Positions 8,880 through 18,967 are shown, counted from the stretch's first letter. The stretch: 64,000 nt of DNA from Streptomyces sp. NBC_00490 (GCF_036013645.1 NZ_CP107869.1:10354001-10418000); one strand, 5' to 3'. Numbers and translations: made by a program. The notes: generated by a model not told the origin, from the sequence alone.

Positions 8880-11800
8880 TCAGTACAGGGGCTCGTATTC
8901 CAGCAGTTGCTGCCAGCCGCCCTTCCTGCCCTGCGCTCGGCCGTGCAGCCAGTTGCTTCCCCGGAGGCGTTCGCGCAGTTCGTCGGGGGTCTTCGACTCC
9001 AGGAAGATGACATCGAGCCACTGTGGCTTGGGATGGAGCTGGGCCGCAACCGACACCACCGGAGCACAGAAGGCCGGCTCGCACATCATGCGGCGCACCC
9101 AGCGCTCTTGCTGCGCAGGAGTGAGCTCCAGGCAGAGTCTGCCCAGAAAGGGGGCCCAGGGCCGTGAGATGTCGCGCTTCCATTTGACGTCCTTGGGCTG
9201 GATCCTGTGCAGCGCCTTGACGGTGCTCGCGGTCAGTTCCGCCGCCGCTGACGGGTCCGTGAGGATGAGTCGTTCCATGGCGAAGCCGAGGGGCTCGATG
9301 ATCTGGCTGATTCGCCCGCAGTCTTGTTTGGACGACACCTCGTATCCAGCTTCTTCGGCCAGCGAGATCACGGTCGCGACAAGCTCGTCCGGTCGGTCGA
9401 GGGCGCCGAGGTGCGCGTTGGCCATGGCGAGCAGGACCCGCGCGGTGGCTTCGTGATTGATGATCTGCTCGGTGGCCCGTCGGCGGGGCAGACGACGTGC
9501 TTCTTGGCCCGCCAGGACGAGGGGGTCGAGGATCACCCGCAGGGAAGCCGGAGCGTCCGCATCCCAGGTGCGCCTGGGGATGGTCAGTTCGACCAGTTCG
9601 AGAATCGCGTTGCGGAGGTCCTGGGCTGAGGCGTTGGTCCAGGCTTCGAGGATTTCCTCCAGCGTCGGGAGAGTGTCGATCGCCAACTCCAGGAGGACTT
9701 TCCACAGCATGAACCCGTGTTGCCGCATGTGAGGCTTCCGGTGCGAGACCAGCTCCTTGCGGTAGTCCACGAGGCGCTGCCGGTACGGCTGGAATCCCGG
9801 CAGGGAAAGTTCGGCAGGGTTTTGCGACGAGCCTTTCAGGGTCCGGTGGAGCACTTCCGGCGCCGCCGCGTTCTTGGCGTAGGCGATCAAATACTCGATT
9901 ACCTCGGGCTGGTCGGAGAGCGTGTACTGCATGGCTCCTAGGATGTTCTTGGTCGCCGCTTGCCCGGACTCGTCCTGCTGCAGTCGCAGTTGGGTGTCCC
10001 GGTCGGCGACGAACGCGTCCAATGCGTCGACTGCTTCCGGCTGGCCGGCGAGGGCCGCAGGAACTGTGAAGACACACAGGCCGAAGCTGTTCAGCCACGG
10101 CGAGCTCGCCATGTCGTCGAGGTCGTTGTGTGTGGTGGGCAGCAAACTGAGTAGAACGTCGGGAGCCGGCTTGGCTTCCTGGAGCGCTTTGCGCCAGAGC
10201 CAGGCCGAGTTCTTGCCGCCGTCGGGAGAGCTCTCCGCGCAAGGCAGGGAGACGAGAGCTTTCCTGCAGCGACGCCGTGCTTCGAGGGTGAGAGGGTGTT
10301 CAGCGGCCGACGGGGAAGGGACCCTGGACGGGGCTCCTTGCAGGTCGCGCTGGAAATTGGAGGACCGGCCGGCCAGCGACTCCGCGAGGACCGCGTAGCA
10401 GACGGCTAGCTGGTGCGAGGGAGCGCGCGCGGACATGACGGTGTCGAGGAGTTCCGCGGGATCGACCGGAAGACCCTTGATGATGGCAACGGTATGCATT
10501 CTCAGCGTCGCACGGCACACCAGCACACCTGGGAGAGGGGGCGGTTCGGCCCGTCCGGCGGAGTCGTCCTGCTGAGCTGGCGGCAGTCCGAGGACCGAGC
10601 GGATCTCCGCGAGCGAGTCCTCCGCCCGGGGCCGACTCAAGAGGAACAGCCGGCACAGAGCTTGCTCGAACGCGATGCTCTCCTGCCGGTCGGGGTGGAG
10701 GCCGCCGAGCCCGGACATGAACTCCTTGAGAGTCGTCCGGATGGTCCGGGGACTGAGACCCCAGGTCGACATCTCGATCAGCAGCTCCGTCGGCAGGCTG
10801 AGCTGCCCTGTGGTCAGCGCTTTCTCCCAGAAGTACAGGGCATGTTCCAGCATTCCGTCAGGGTCTGCCGAGGCAACCGCGCTCAGCACACGAAGCGGAA
10901 GCTTGTCATTGTGATGCCATTCGCTCGGTTCCAGGGATTTAAGCCATTCGAAGCAACCGTGCTTCCGGAGGAAGCGTTCGACGGCGGTCGGGTCGTCGGT
11001 GGCAAGACGGACGAGCGCCTCCAGGACATGCTTCCTGATCCTGGTGCTGCTCGGTTCCATGTTCCACACACAGGCCAGGTCCGCCAGCGGTCTGCCGAGA
11101 TCCGGGTGGGTAACGGAGGGAAGGAGCAGGAGGAACCGGTCGATCACCGAGGGGTTCGCGCCCTTCAACGCCGCCGGCGCATGAGCAAGCACCAAGCGCC
11201 CGGGGCATTTGAGCTTCGCATAGACACGCAGGGCCAGCCCGAGGAGGGCTGAATCGGGGGATGCGAGCCAAGAGGCCAACGCCGCGTCGGCCCTTTCCAG
11301 CGTGTACGACGCCCCGCGCGTCTCCGAAATTCGGCCGGCCATGAGCAGGACTTCGCTGGCGACTTCACCGAAGTAGAGGTCCCCCGGGTTGCCCGCCACC
11401 CGTTCCATCAGCGCGTCTACGGCCGCCCCTCCGCAGGCCAGTACGCCCCGGGCCGCGGCGTGTTCGAAGAAGGTCTGGTGGAAGAACCACAGGTAGCCGG
11501 TGAGTTCGCGGATGGAGAGAACACCGCGCGAGCGAAGCATCTCCATGACAGCGTGAACGTCCTCCCGCCCCACGTCGTCCGGACCCGCCCTTCGGGCCAG
11601 TTGATGCCGGACACCGCTCTCCAGGTCGGAACGTCTGGCGTCGAGTTGTCCGGAGGCGAGGATGACGCGCGCGGCGGCTCTCGTATGCGGTGAAAGGTCG
11701 ACAGAGCCATGCGTCGCCGAGGAGTTCCGGGACCGCAGGTCACGGACGATCCGGTCGCTCCAGAACATGTCGTAGAGGTACGGGGTGTCCACGTCCTCTT

Positions 11801-12957
11801 CTGGCACGTCGGGGGCGTAAAGATCGAACAGCAGCCGCAGGGCGAAGGGATTGGCGCACACTTCTCTCAACGCTCTGCCGCGAGAGGCTGCGTGGGTGAC
11901 CTTTCTGACGACGGTTTCCAGTGGCGGCGCGTCGGGCAAGCCCTCGTAATAGGCGCGGGCGTAGCTCTCGACTGCCGCACGCCACTCCTGAGCGCTGTAG
12001 GCGGAGAGCGTTCTCCGCTTGATCGTCACCTCCGCCGCCTTCGCGGCAGCCATCAGGCGCTGAGCCTCCACCGGTCGGCACGTCAGCAGTGTGGGCATCT
12101 GCAGCCGACTGGCTGCGCGTACTGCATCGACCACGAAAGCGATGGCGTCGTCGCTGTGCATGAGCAGGTCGACGGTGTCGATCAGGAGGGCGAAGGGCCG
12201 CCCGGTGTGGAAGCACTGCTCCAAGGCAGCCATGGCCGAGTGGGGAGACAGAGCGGCCTGGCCCTGAGCGGCAGCTCCCTCCTGTCCGGCGCGCATGCCC
12301 AAGAGCAGCGCGCTGGCTCGCAGGAACAGCGGATACCGTCCCCGGTCCAGAAGCCGACGGTGCATGCTCCACAACAGGCTGGTCTTGCCGAAGCCCGCCT
12401 CTCCCACCAGAACGCTGCACCCCGCGGACTCAAGGCCCGACAGGACGTCCCGCTCCACACTCCGTTCCACATACAAACCGCCCGACAGGCGCAACTCGTG
12501 ACCCGAAGGGTGCAGGCCCACGACGTCGGCATCGGACGCCGCAGCCCGCGAACTCTTCCAGAGGGCCTCCAATTCCGTCGGCAGAGCTGCAAGTGCCGCC
12601 GAATCCCCGGCCACCAGGGCCCGGCTAACTGCCCGGCCGGTCTTGGTCCGGGACCTGGACGCCGACCGGGCGCGCTCCAGGGCTTCGGACACGGCCTCCT
12701 CGTCAAAGCCCGCGCACCGGCAGCCGATGACTTCGCGCAGGAGACGGAGCCTCTCAAGGTCGGGGTACCTGCCCTCCGTTGTCCGCCAGGCGGACAAGGC
12801 CGTGCTGCTCAACTCGGAGCCGGAGCTTCGGGACCGGTCGACGATCTCGGCGAGCGTCCAGCCCGCATGTGTGCCGTCAACAGGGCTCCTCCCTTTAGGT
12901 AAGAGGTGGTCCATCACCTGTTGCCAGGACACCTTGCCCGGATCCCACACAACGTCC
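8880..12957 (-). CDS. Giant HTH-STAND (NACHT-like) ATPase, putative defence or regulatory protein
   Basis: The frame is open to 13331, but its N-terminal part looks non-coding. GTG near 12957 with GAGGAG just upstream is a plausible start, giving about 1,360 aa. Residues encoded at about 12880-12730 resemble an XRE-like helix-turn-helix (WTLAEIVDRSRSSGSELSST). The P-loop VGEAGFGKTSLLW is encoded at about 12409-12379, then Walker B FALLIDTVDLLMH and TLLTCRP. The remaining about 900 residues are Leu/Ala-rich and probably a helical-repeat sensor. This order (HTH, STAND NTPase, long repeat domain) fits signal-sensing ATPases used in antiviral defence or regulation. The target is unknown. GC is normal for the host, unlike the gene at 5060. 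The start is the least sure part. Confidence 0.75.
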
Positions 12958-13163
12958 GCACTCTCCTCGGTGGTCAGCTTCCTCGTCTCCTTCCGCGCGG
13001 TGCGGGAATCCCGCCCGATGCCCTGCCCCGACGCCCGTTTCCCGCGCCCGCGTCCCACAATCCCGCGCCGCGGCAGTGCGCTTGGCGGGCGGATTCCCCG
13101 CACTGCCAAACCTACTGACGACGGCGCGAACGCCGCGCCGGAATCACTCTGAAGGGGGCCGCC

Positions 13164-13262
13164 ATGGCCTGGGTCTGGCTGCAGCACGCCTGGCTCGTGT
13201 ATTCGATCGGCGATCTGGTCGTGAAGGGCGTCATGTGGTGGCGACGGCGGGAAGAGAACTGA
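13164..13262 (+). CDS. Small protein, 32 aa, tryptophan-rich, possibly membrane-associated
   Basis: ATG 13164 is preceded by GAAGGGGG at a good distance and followed by MAWVWLQHAWLVYSIGDLVV, ending WWRRREEN before TGA 13260-13262. The central part is hydrophobic and the C-terminal end strongly charged, which suits a single short membrane segment with positive-inside ending. A perfect hairpin terminator starts 35 bp after the stop, so this is a complete mini-transcription unit. It is divergent from the giant STAND gene. Function unknown; a partner or regulator peptide is speculation. Confidence 0.55.
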   Translation: MAWVWLQHAWLVYSIGDLVVKGVMWWRRREEN

Positions 13263-13296
13263 CCGTCGCTCCACCCTCGGCGCGGAGGGAACCACT

Positions 13297-13336
13297 CGTG
13301 ATTGCCCGTCAGCCACGTCGCTGACGGGCAATCACG
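13297..13336 (+). terminator. Perfect hairpin terminator after the 32-aa gene
   Basis: Arms 13297-13313 (cgtgattgcccgtcagc) and 13320-13336 are exact reverse complements, with the 6-nt loop cacgtc, followed by ttct. 17-bp perfect stem. Confidence 0.8.
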
Positions 13337-13652
13337 TTCTGTGGTCTGGGCGGCGCGGTGACGGACGTGTCGACCGCCTTGCTCCCGGGGGCTGGCACCA
13401 CCGACAGAAAGGCGGCGTGGACTGCTCACGTCCAGCTCGGCGCGGATCGGACGGGCCACGGGCGAGCGCCTCGATGACCTACCACAGCAGTTCGTGGAGC
13501 TGCCCTGACCACAGGGAACACCTCGAACATGCAGTGGGCGTCCGCGGAAACTCGTGCGCCATTCCCGCCCGCTGAACGTGACCTGCTGCCCGGCGCCGAA
13601 GCAGTAGTAGACCATGCAGTCGGTGTGAATCCTTTCTGCCAGAACCTGGATG
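13337..13652. other. Gene-free stretch up to IS256
   Basis: Several overlapping open frames exist on the minus strand but none has family character or a good start. With the IS256 removed, this stretch joins directly to 15089 onward. It may hold a decayed gene that I do not recognise. Confidence 0.35.
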
Positions 13653-15080
13653 GATGGCGTCCCTTGAAGTGGTGTAGCCGGGCTTGGCCGCGGAACGCGC
13701 GGGTGTCTGCCCGGGGCGTGCATCCGCTGGCGGTGCATGCTCCCTGAACAAGGGCAGGCCATCGCGTAAGTCTCCCTGGTGAACGGGCAGTTCAACCGGA
13801 GGAGCACGCGATGGCCTTGTCCCAGTCTGAGCTGATGCGGCTGCTGGAGTCACTACGTCGGGCAGATGGAGTTGAAGCAATCAGGGTGGTGTGCGAGCGC
13901 ATCCTGCAGGAGCTCATCGAGGCCGAGGCCACCGAGGTGATCGGTGCCGCCCCGCGTGAGCACTCCGAGTCGCGCACGACCTGGCGCAACGGACACCGCG
14001 ACCGTCTGCTGACCACCCAGGCCGGCGACCTGGACCTGAAGATCCCGAAGGTGCGGACCGGGTCGTTCTTCCCCTCGCTGCTGGAACGTCGGCGGCGCAT
14101 CGACCGGGCGTTGTTCGCCGTGGTGATGGAGGCATACGTGCACGGCGTCTCCACCCGCAGCGTGGATGACCTGGTCAAAGCACTCGGTGCGGACTCCGGG
14201 ATCTCCAAGTCCGAGGTCTCGCGGATCTGCGGCGAACTCGACGAGGAGCTGACCGCGTTCAAGGAACGGCCGCTGGATCACACCGTCTTCCCCTACGTCT
14301 TCCTGGACGCCACCTACTGCAAGGCCCGGGTGAACCACCGGATCGCCTCGCAGGCCGTGGTCATCGCCACCGGCATCTCCGCCACCGGACACCGCGAGAT
14401 CCTCGGCGTGATGGTCGGCGACAGCGAATCGAAGCCGTTCTGGACGAAGTTCCTGCGCTCGCTTCGGGCCCGCGGCCTGGAGAACGTCCAGCTGGTGATC
14501 TCCGACAGCCACAGCGGGCTGGTGGCCGCGATCCGCACCGTCTTCCTCGGTGCGGCCTGGCAAAGGTGCCGCGTTCACTTCGTCCGGGACGTCTTCAGCG
14601 TGATCGAAAAGGGCTCGGGCGAGATGGTGGCAGCGACCATACGCACCATCTTCGCGCAGACCACCGCCGAGCAGGTGCGCACCCAGCTGGACGTGGTGGC
14701 CGACATGCTCGGACGACAGTTCCCGCAGGTCAAGAAGATGCTGCTGGACGCCGCACCGGACATCACGGCGTTCGCGGACTTCCCTCCGACGCACTGGAAG
14801 AAGATCTGGTCGACCAACCCGCTGGAACGGCTGAACCGGGAGATCAAACGACGGGCCGACGTCGTCCAGGTCTTCCCCAACCCCGCCGCCCTGGACCGGC
14901 TCGCCGCCGCGGTCCTGGCCGAACTCCACGACGAATGGCAGGTCTTCGACCGCCGCTACCTCTCCGAAGCCTCCATGGCCGAACTCCTCACCACCCAGCC
15001 CACTCCACCCGAGCCGCAGATCACCCCGCAACCGGAATCGAAACAGCTGCCGTGACTACACCACCCCGCGGGACATGACC
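13653..15080 (+). mobile_element. IS256-family insertion sequence, 1,428 bp, with 8-bp target duplication
   Basis: The target duplication cctggatg is present at 13645-13652 and 15081-15088. The element ends are imperfect inverted repeats of about 25 bp sharing gtccc and ggtgtag (left 13653-13677, right 15056-15080). Exact ends and an intact transposase suggest a recent, possibly active copy. Confidence 0.9.
13811..15055 (+). CDS. IS256-family transposase
   Basis: 414 aa, usual length for the family, intact. N-terminal EATEVIGAAPREHSESRTTW and RNGHRDRLLTTQAGDLDLKI, then VFLDATYCKARVN with the first catalytic Asp, VISDSHSGLVAA with the second, WQRCRVHFVRDVF, and WSTNPLERLNREIKRR with the catalytic Glu. 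It is the only gene of the element and catalyses its transposition, probably by a copy-out, circular-intermediate route (family knowledge). The start ATG 13811 follows GGAGGAGCACGCG. Confidence 0.95.
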   Translation: MALSQSELMRLLESLRRADGVEAIRVVCERILQELIEAEATEVIGAAPREHSESRTTWRNGHRDRLLTTQAGDLDLKIPKVRTGSFFPSLLERRRRIDRALFAVVMEAYVHGVSTRSVDDLVKALGADSGISKSEVSRICGELDEELTAFKERPLDHTVFPYVFLDATYCKARVNHRIASQAVVIATGISATGHREILGVMVGDSESKPFWTKFLRSLRARGLENVQLVISDSHSGLVAAIRTVFLGAAWQRCRVHFVRDVFSVIEKGSGEMVAATIRTIFAQTTAEQVRTQLDVVADMLGRQFPQVKKMLLDAAPDITAFADFPPTHWKKIWSTNPLERLNREIKRRADVVQVFPNPAALDRLAAAVLAELHDEWQVFDRRYLSEASMAELLTTQPTPPEPQITPQPESKQLP

Positions 15081-15088
15081 CCTGGATG

Positions 15089-15630
15089 CCGCAGCGGTGA
15101 TCCTCCTAGAGGTTGCGGCAGGGCGTACCGGCGGCCTTGTCGACCGCGAAGTCGGGCGAGGCAGCGAAGGCAGGGTGACGCAGCACAGCCCTATTAGCGG
15201 CACCTCACGAAGCACTGCTACAGGCTGGGTGCCTGTGGGTTCCGCAGAGTCAGCGCCTGGCCTGCGGTGTCGGAGGCGGTGCGCACTGCTGCCCGCAGGC
15301 CCGCCGCTGATCATGAGCAGTCGGGCCCGGTGGGAGCAGACTTCGCAGACTGGTGCCATGACGGCACCGCTGGTCGCGAGATCCGCTGCTCACCGAGCCG
15401 CGGAGTTGCTCGGACCGTGCTCATGATCGCGCGGATTTGCTCACGGAGTCGCGGATCGGAGATGGGTGTAGGTTCCGCGGATTCGTGAGCAGCGCCGGAC
15501 CTGCGGCTTGCGGTGTTGGTGGTGGTGCGCCGTGTGGGGAGTGGGTGCTGTCGGCGTTCGGTGAGCAGTCGAGGGCTGGTTGATGCCGGCGGGTGTGACG
15601 TTGAGTGAGGTGGCGTCTGGGTCGGTGTGG
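15089..15630. other. Gene-free stretch
   Basis: No convincing gene. Near 15380-15455 several copies of a gctca(c/t)-plus-gcggat-like word occur in tandem, imperfectly. The minus-strand frame here is Ser/Thr/Pro-rich and looks like chance coding. Confidence 0.35.
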
Positions 15631-16281
15631 TCATCTTGAGGTGCTGAGGATGTAATCGATGGCGGTTGCGGCGTCGTCAGCGACGTGGGTGGGCTGGTAC
15701 GCCGCTTCGGTCCAGGGCCGGCCGCCTGACACCCACACGCTTGGGGTGTTGAGTCCCCTCGCGCCGCCGATGTCCGCGTGCGGCGAGTCGCCGATCATCC
15801 AGGCCCCGTGGAGGGACGCCCCGACGACTGCCGCTGCCGCGTGGAAGATCTCTGGTGCGGGTTTCTTGTGTCCGATCGCCTCGGAGATCACCCAGCCGTG
15901 GACGATCCTGTCGAGCCGGGTGTTGCGGATCTTCGCCTCCTGCTGTGCAACGCGCCCGTTGGTGACAATCGCGCACGTCCATCCATCGGCGATCGCTTTG
16001 CCGAGCGCGTCGCGGGTGGCCTCGGGCAGGACGACGCGATCGGCGGCGCCCCGGTCGAGAAGGGTCCGGATGGCACTCTCGGGAAGGGCCTTGCTGTAGC
16101 GGTTGGTCATGGCCCGGGCGACGTCCTGTCTGGGTGCGTAGCCGCTGGCGTCAATGGACATCAGCCATGCGAGGTCGTCTTCCGGGAGTGCGTGCGAGGC
16201 CAGGAACGTTGTCATCGCGTCCCGGAAGGCGGCATCACGGTCGACCAGGGTGTTGTCGAGGTCGAGCATCAGCAGCGGCAT
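15631..16281 (-). CDS. HAD-superfamily hydrolase
   Basis: 216 aa, cytosolic. Start at ATG 16281, where family similarity begins: MPLLMLDLDNTLVDRD carries the nucleophile DxD. Further motifs are IVTNG (motif II Thr), GHKKPAPEIF (motif III Lys) and MIGDSPHADIGGA (motif IV acidic pair). A helical cap lies between residues about 17 and 90. It probably dephosphorylates a small phosphate ester; the substrate is not readable. The open frame continues upstream into an unrelated IS5 relic, so the longer version is not real. No strong ribosome site is seen before 16281, perhaps because the promoter region was replaced by that IS piece. Confidence 0.85.
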   Translation of the reverse strand: MPLLMLDLDNTLVDRDAAFRDAMTTFLASHALPEDDLAWLMSIDASGYAPRQDVARAMTNRYSKALPESAIRTLLDRGAADRVVLPEATRDALGKAIADGWTCAIVTNGRVAQQEAKIRNTRLDRIVHGWVISEAIGHKKPAPEIFHAAAAVVGASLHGAWMIGDSPHADIGGARGLNTPSVWVSGGRPWTEAAYQPTHVADDAATAIDYILSTSR

Positions 16282-16439
16282 GCCAGGCAGTAGATCATGT
16301 CCAGTACGGCTAAAGCAGGTCGGCTTCACCACGCAGATTGAGGCCGTCGACGAGGTGCGGCGCCCCGGTCTCCTGCGGGGATTGTCTCGGCGATCCACAG
16401 GATCTCGGTCGCCCCTCGGAGGAAAACGCGGCCGGGTTT

Positions 16440-16560
16440 TGTGGGCACGGCGTTCGTAGACGGTCTTCCACGGCCCGAGCCGTTCGGGCAGGTCACGCCA
16501 GTGAACATCGGTCCGAACCCGGTGTAGATTCCCGTCGATCACCTGCCGATGATCCCGCCA
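16440..16560 (-). pseudogene. IS5-family transposase relic (N-terminal piece)
   Basis: Minus-strand frame with VIDGNLHRVRTDVHWRDLPE and RLGPWKTVYERR, the conserved early block of IS5 transposases. No flanking domains remain. Confidence 0.7.
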
Positions 16561-16699
16561 TCTGCCGCAACGTCTGTTGTTGACCGGCAGGAACTAGCCA
16601 CGCGGACAAGGAGCCCCTCGGCGGGCAGGCCGGCACGAGTCGTTCGGGGTTGGCGGTCCTCGCGCGAAGTCTGCTGCTGTGTGTCCTTGCCTTCATGGA

Positions 16700-16878
16700 A
16701 CCAGGTGCCCAACCCAGAAACGGATGGCCAAGCAGCGCCCGTCCGGCTGCGCGTGCGGCCAGCCACGCCGCGGCTCGTCCGCGACTTCGCGGCGTACCAC
16801 GCTCATCAACTTACTGAAGCAGCGAGGGCTCAGCCCGGTGAACGGGGCTATCCAGGAGGGCTCCGACGCCGTGATCAC
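16700..16878 (-). pseudogene. IS5-family transposase relic (N-terminus of a different subgroup)
   Basis: Starts MITASEPSWIAPFTGLSPRC and continues FSKLMSVVRREVADEPRRG, the usual opening of an IS5-type transposase. It then loses sense after about 50 residues. It is distinct from the relic at 16440-16560. Confidence 0.6.
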
Positions 16879-16955
16879 ACCACCACACCAAGATCATCTC
16901 ATCACAACCAACGTGACCGCGCGCACATTGAGCCAGACTTGATGGATGGAGACGA

Positions 16956-17373
16956 ATGCCCCGTGGTCAGTCGCTGGCTGATGCCTGGGACTGGATGGAG
17001 GAATGCGCGCGGTCCGACGACGCTACGGTGCGAGGAACAGACTCGTGGGTTCCCCCCCGTCGCAGAGGAGTTGGTGCTGGCCGCCAGGGCGAGCGCGTTG
17101 AGCCAGTGGTATCCGTTCACCAGCCACAACTACCTTCGGTTCGTGGACAGCCCGGCGTTGTGGATGCCTGGCACACAAGACGTGAACGAGCTGGCAGGGT
17201 CCATCTCCTTCGACGCGGGCGGGACGGAGGGCCGACCCGCCTTCCGTGTCTGGAGCGGCTTCCTGCTCCGGGAGCCCGACCCCGTACTCGTACTCGCCAC
17301 TCCGAACGCCGTCGAGGCCGTAGACGCACTGGTAGGGCTTTTACCGGCTCACGGCATGGAAAGCCGACCGTAG
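16956..17373 (+). pseudogene. Small conserved protein (possibly DUF6193-like), frameshifted in a C-run
   Basis: ATG 16956 follows GATGGAGACGA. The first 30 residues (SLADAWDWMEECARSDDATV) read in one frame up to the run of C at about 17047-17052. The protein then continues in the next frame as VAEELVLAARASALSQWYPF, TSHNYLRFV and ends DALVGLLPAHGMESRP. Together this gives a protein of about 139 aa. The YPFTSH..LRF block is like that in DUF6193 proteins linked to natural-product loci; that label is uncertain. The break is a one-base change in a homopolymer and could be phase variation, decay or a read error. Confidence 0.55.
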
Positions 17374-17497
17374 CGGCATCTTCTCGCACAGCGATTTTCG
17401 GGACAGCCCCTCTAGACATCTCTCTCAGCGGCACGGGAGCCCTGACCGTTGCCTACGGTCCCGTCGTCACCCGTCCGGGGCCACCCTGAAAACCCTA

Positions 17498-18398
17498 AGA
17501 GCTCGTAACACGATCATGAGCGGGTCCTTTTGAGGCGTCGCCAGCAGATCAGACTGCAGGCCAGAGCGACGAAAGCGTCGTGGAGTTCGGTGCGGCGTTC
17601 CCATCGGACGGCGAGTCGTTTGAAGTGGTGGAGCAGGGCGAAGGTCTGCTCGACGACGTAACGGAGCTTGCCCATGCCCTGGATGTTCGGGGCGCCCTTG
17701 CGGGAGATGACAGGCAGGATCCGCCGCTTGCGGAGCTCTTCGCGGTTCGGATTGGAGTCGTAGCCCTTGTCTCCGAGCAGGGCCTCTGGGCGCCTGCGAG
17801 GACGGCCGGGGCGGCCGGCGACGGGTGGAATGCCGTCGACCAGGGCGAGGGTCTGGGTGACGTCGTTCACGTTGGCCGCGGTAGTGATCACCTTGAGCGG
17901 AGTTCCGCGTCCGTCGCAGATCAGGTGGTGTTTGCTGCCCGTCTTGCGCCGGTCGACCGGCGACGGACCGGTGTCGGCACCCCCTTTTTCGCGCGGACAT
18001 GGGAGCCGTCCACGCAGGCCCGTGACCAGTCGAGTTGGCCGGCCGCGTGCAGCTCGGCGAGCAGGATGCGGTGCAGTTGGTCGAAGACTCCTGCTTGCTG
18101 CCACCGCTCCAGGCGGCGCCAGCAGGTCTGTCCGGAGCCGAACCCCAGCTCCAGCGGCAGGAGTTGCCAGGCTATGTCGTTATAGAGGACGTAGAGGATA
18201 CTCTGGAGACAGAGCCGATCTGCCACCGGACGCGGACCCGGCGACCGCTCGGGCCAGGGCGGCAACAGCGGTTCGATCAGCGCCCACAAGTCATCGTCCA
18301 CGATCCACGGTCGAGTACTCACAGCATGACGAACGGCCGAATCATCAGACCGGTCACGCCCAACCAGCGCATCTCAACAAGATCGTGTTATGAGCTCG
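17498..18398 (-). mobile_element. IS5-family (IS427 group) insertion sequence, 901 bp
   Basis: Ends agagctcgtaacacgatc (from 17498) and the inverted gagctcataacacgatc (ending 18398) match over 17 bp with one mismatch. TA flanks both sides (17496-17497, 18399-18400). It is a different member from the copy at 3672-4557. Confidence 0.85.
17514..18322 (-). CDS. IS427-group transposase made by programmed -1 frameshift
   Basis: Frame A from GTG 18322 (STRPWIVDDDLWALIEPLLP) runs through LELGFGSGQTCWRRLERW and DGSHVRAKKG to the slippery run AAAAAGGGGG (17980-17989, minus strand). A -1 slip there joins it to GADTGPSPVDRRKTGSKHHL, LLGDKGYDSNPNREELRKR and VVEQTFALLHHFKRLAVRW, stop 17514. The full product is about 269 aa with a complete DDE set. 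The slip site keeps full-length transposase scarce, as known for this group. No other lesion is seen, so the copy may be functional. Confidence 0.85.
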
Positions 18399-18433
18399 TA
18401 GATCGTGATCTTGTCAGTGGGGGCGCCGCTGAT

Positions 18434-18479
18434 ATGGCGCGGCCACCATTGACCATCTCGACGAGACCGGCCGCGCCAT
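18434..18479 (-). terminator. Possible terminator downstream of mazF-like gene
   Basis: Inverted repeat atggcgcggcc (18434-18444) / ggccgcgccat (18469-18479) with a 24-nt loop, 24 bp beyond the stop of the gene at 18503. The long loop lowers confidence. Confidence 0.4.
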
Positions 18480-18502
18480 CGGCGGCGTCCATCCCTCTCT
18501 GC

Positions 18503-18835
18503 CTACTTGAGTCCACCGAGACGAAGGGCATCCTCGATCTCGCTGAGCTTCGCGGACGGCAGGACGCCCGCCTGCCCGGTCAGGTCTTCCCTGGCCAGGG
18601 TGACCAGCCAAGTGCAAGGGATGAGGTCGGGACGTGGAAGTGCGACTCTCAGGACGCCTTCGAGAGGCAGTCCTTCGGGGGCACCTACTGCCACCTCAAC
18701 GGCCACGCCGCTGAGATCGGTGCCCGCGGGAGCGACGACCTGCATCGCCAAGAAACCGGACGCCTCTTCTCCCGACAGCAGTACGACTGCCCGCTGCTCG
18801 TTGAAATCTGCCCACCAGACTTCGCCACGTCGCAT
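18503..18835 (-). CDS. PemK/MazF-family toxin-like protein
   Basis: 110 aa. It opens MRRGEVWWADFNEQRAVVLL, the typical MazF start with the conserved Arg-Gly-Glu-Val-Trp strand, has a middle substrate-loop region and ends SAKLSEIEDALRLGGL, the usual C-terminal helix. MazF toxins are sequence-specific mRNA endonucleases (family knowledge). Start ATG 18835 has an excellent ribosome site, AGGAGGACAT. No antitoxin gene is seen upstream: the next frame is an IS701 piece on the other strand. It may be an orphan toxin, a toxin whose partner was lost with IS insertion, or a non-toxic homologue. Confidence 0.75.
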   Translation of the reverse strand: MRRGEVWWADFNEQRAVVLLSGEEASGFLAMQVVAPAGTDLSGVAVEVAVGAPEGLPLEGVLRVALPRPDLIPCTWLVTLAREDLTGQAGVLPSAKLSEIEDALRLGGLK

Positions 18836-18967
18836 ATGTCCTCCTGATACGGGACGGTGCGCCTGCGTCGCCCCTTCGACCGCCGCCTACTCCAGGCACA
18901 GATCGTAATGTTGGCTGGTCAGGGCCGACGATAAGACGGCTGCGGCCACCGTTGATCATCGTGAGTT

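Noticed and set aside
12958..13331. N-terminal extension of the HTH-STAND frame
   Set aside because: Overlaps the divergent 32-aa gene and its terminator; residues look like chance coding.
13479..13800. Possible IS4-type transposase piece on the minus strand
   Set aside because: MVYYCFGAG-like words are too short and no catalytic block is present.
13853..15031. 392-codon minus-strand frame opposite IS256
   Set aside because: Shadow of the transposase.
15376..15455. Tandem gctca/gcgga words as a possible CRISPR or iteron array
   Set aside because: Copies are few and imperfect, with no regular spacing.
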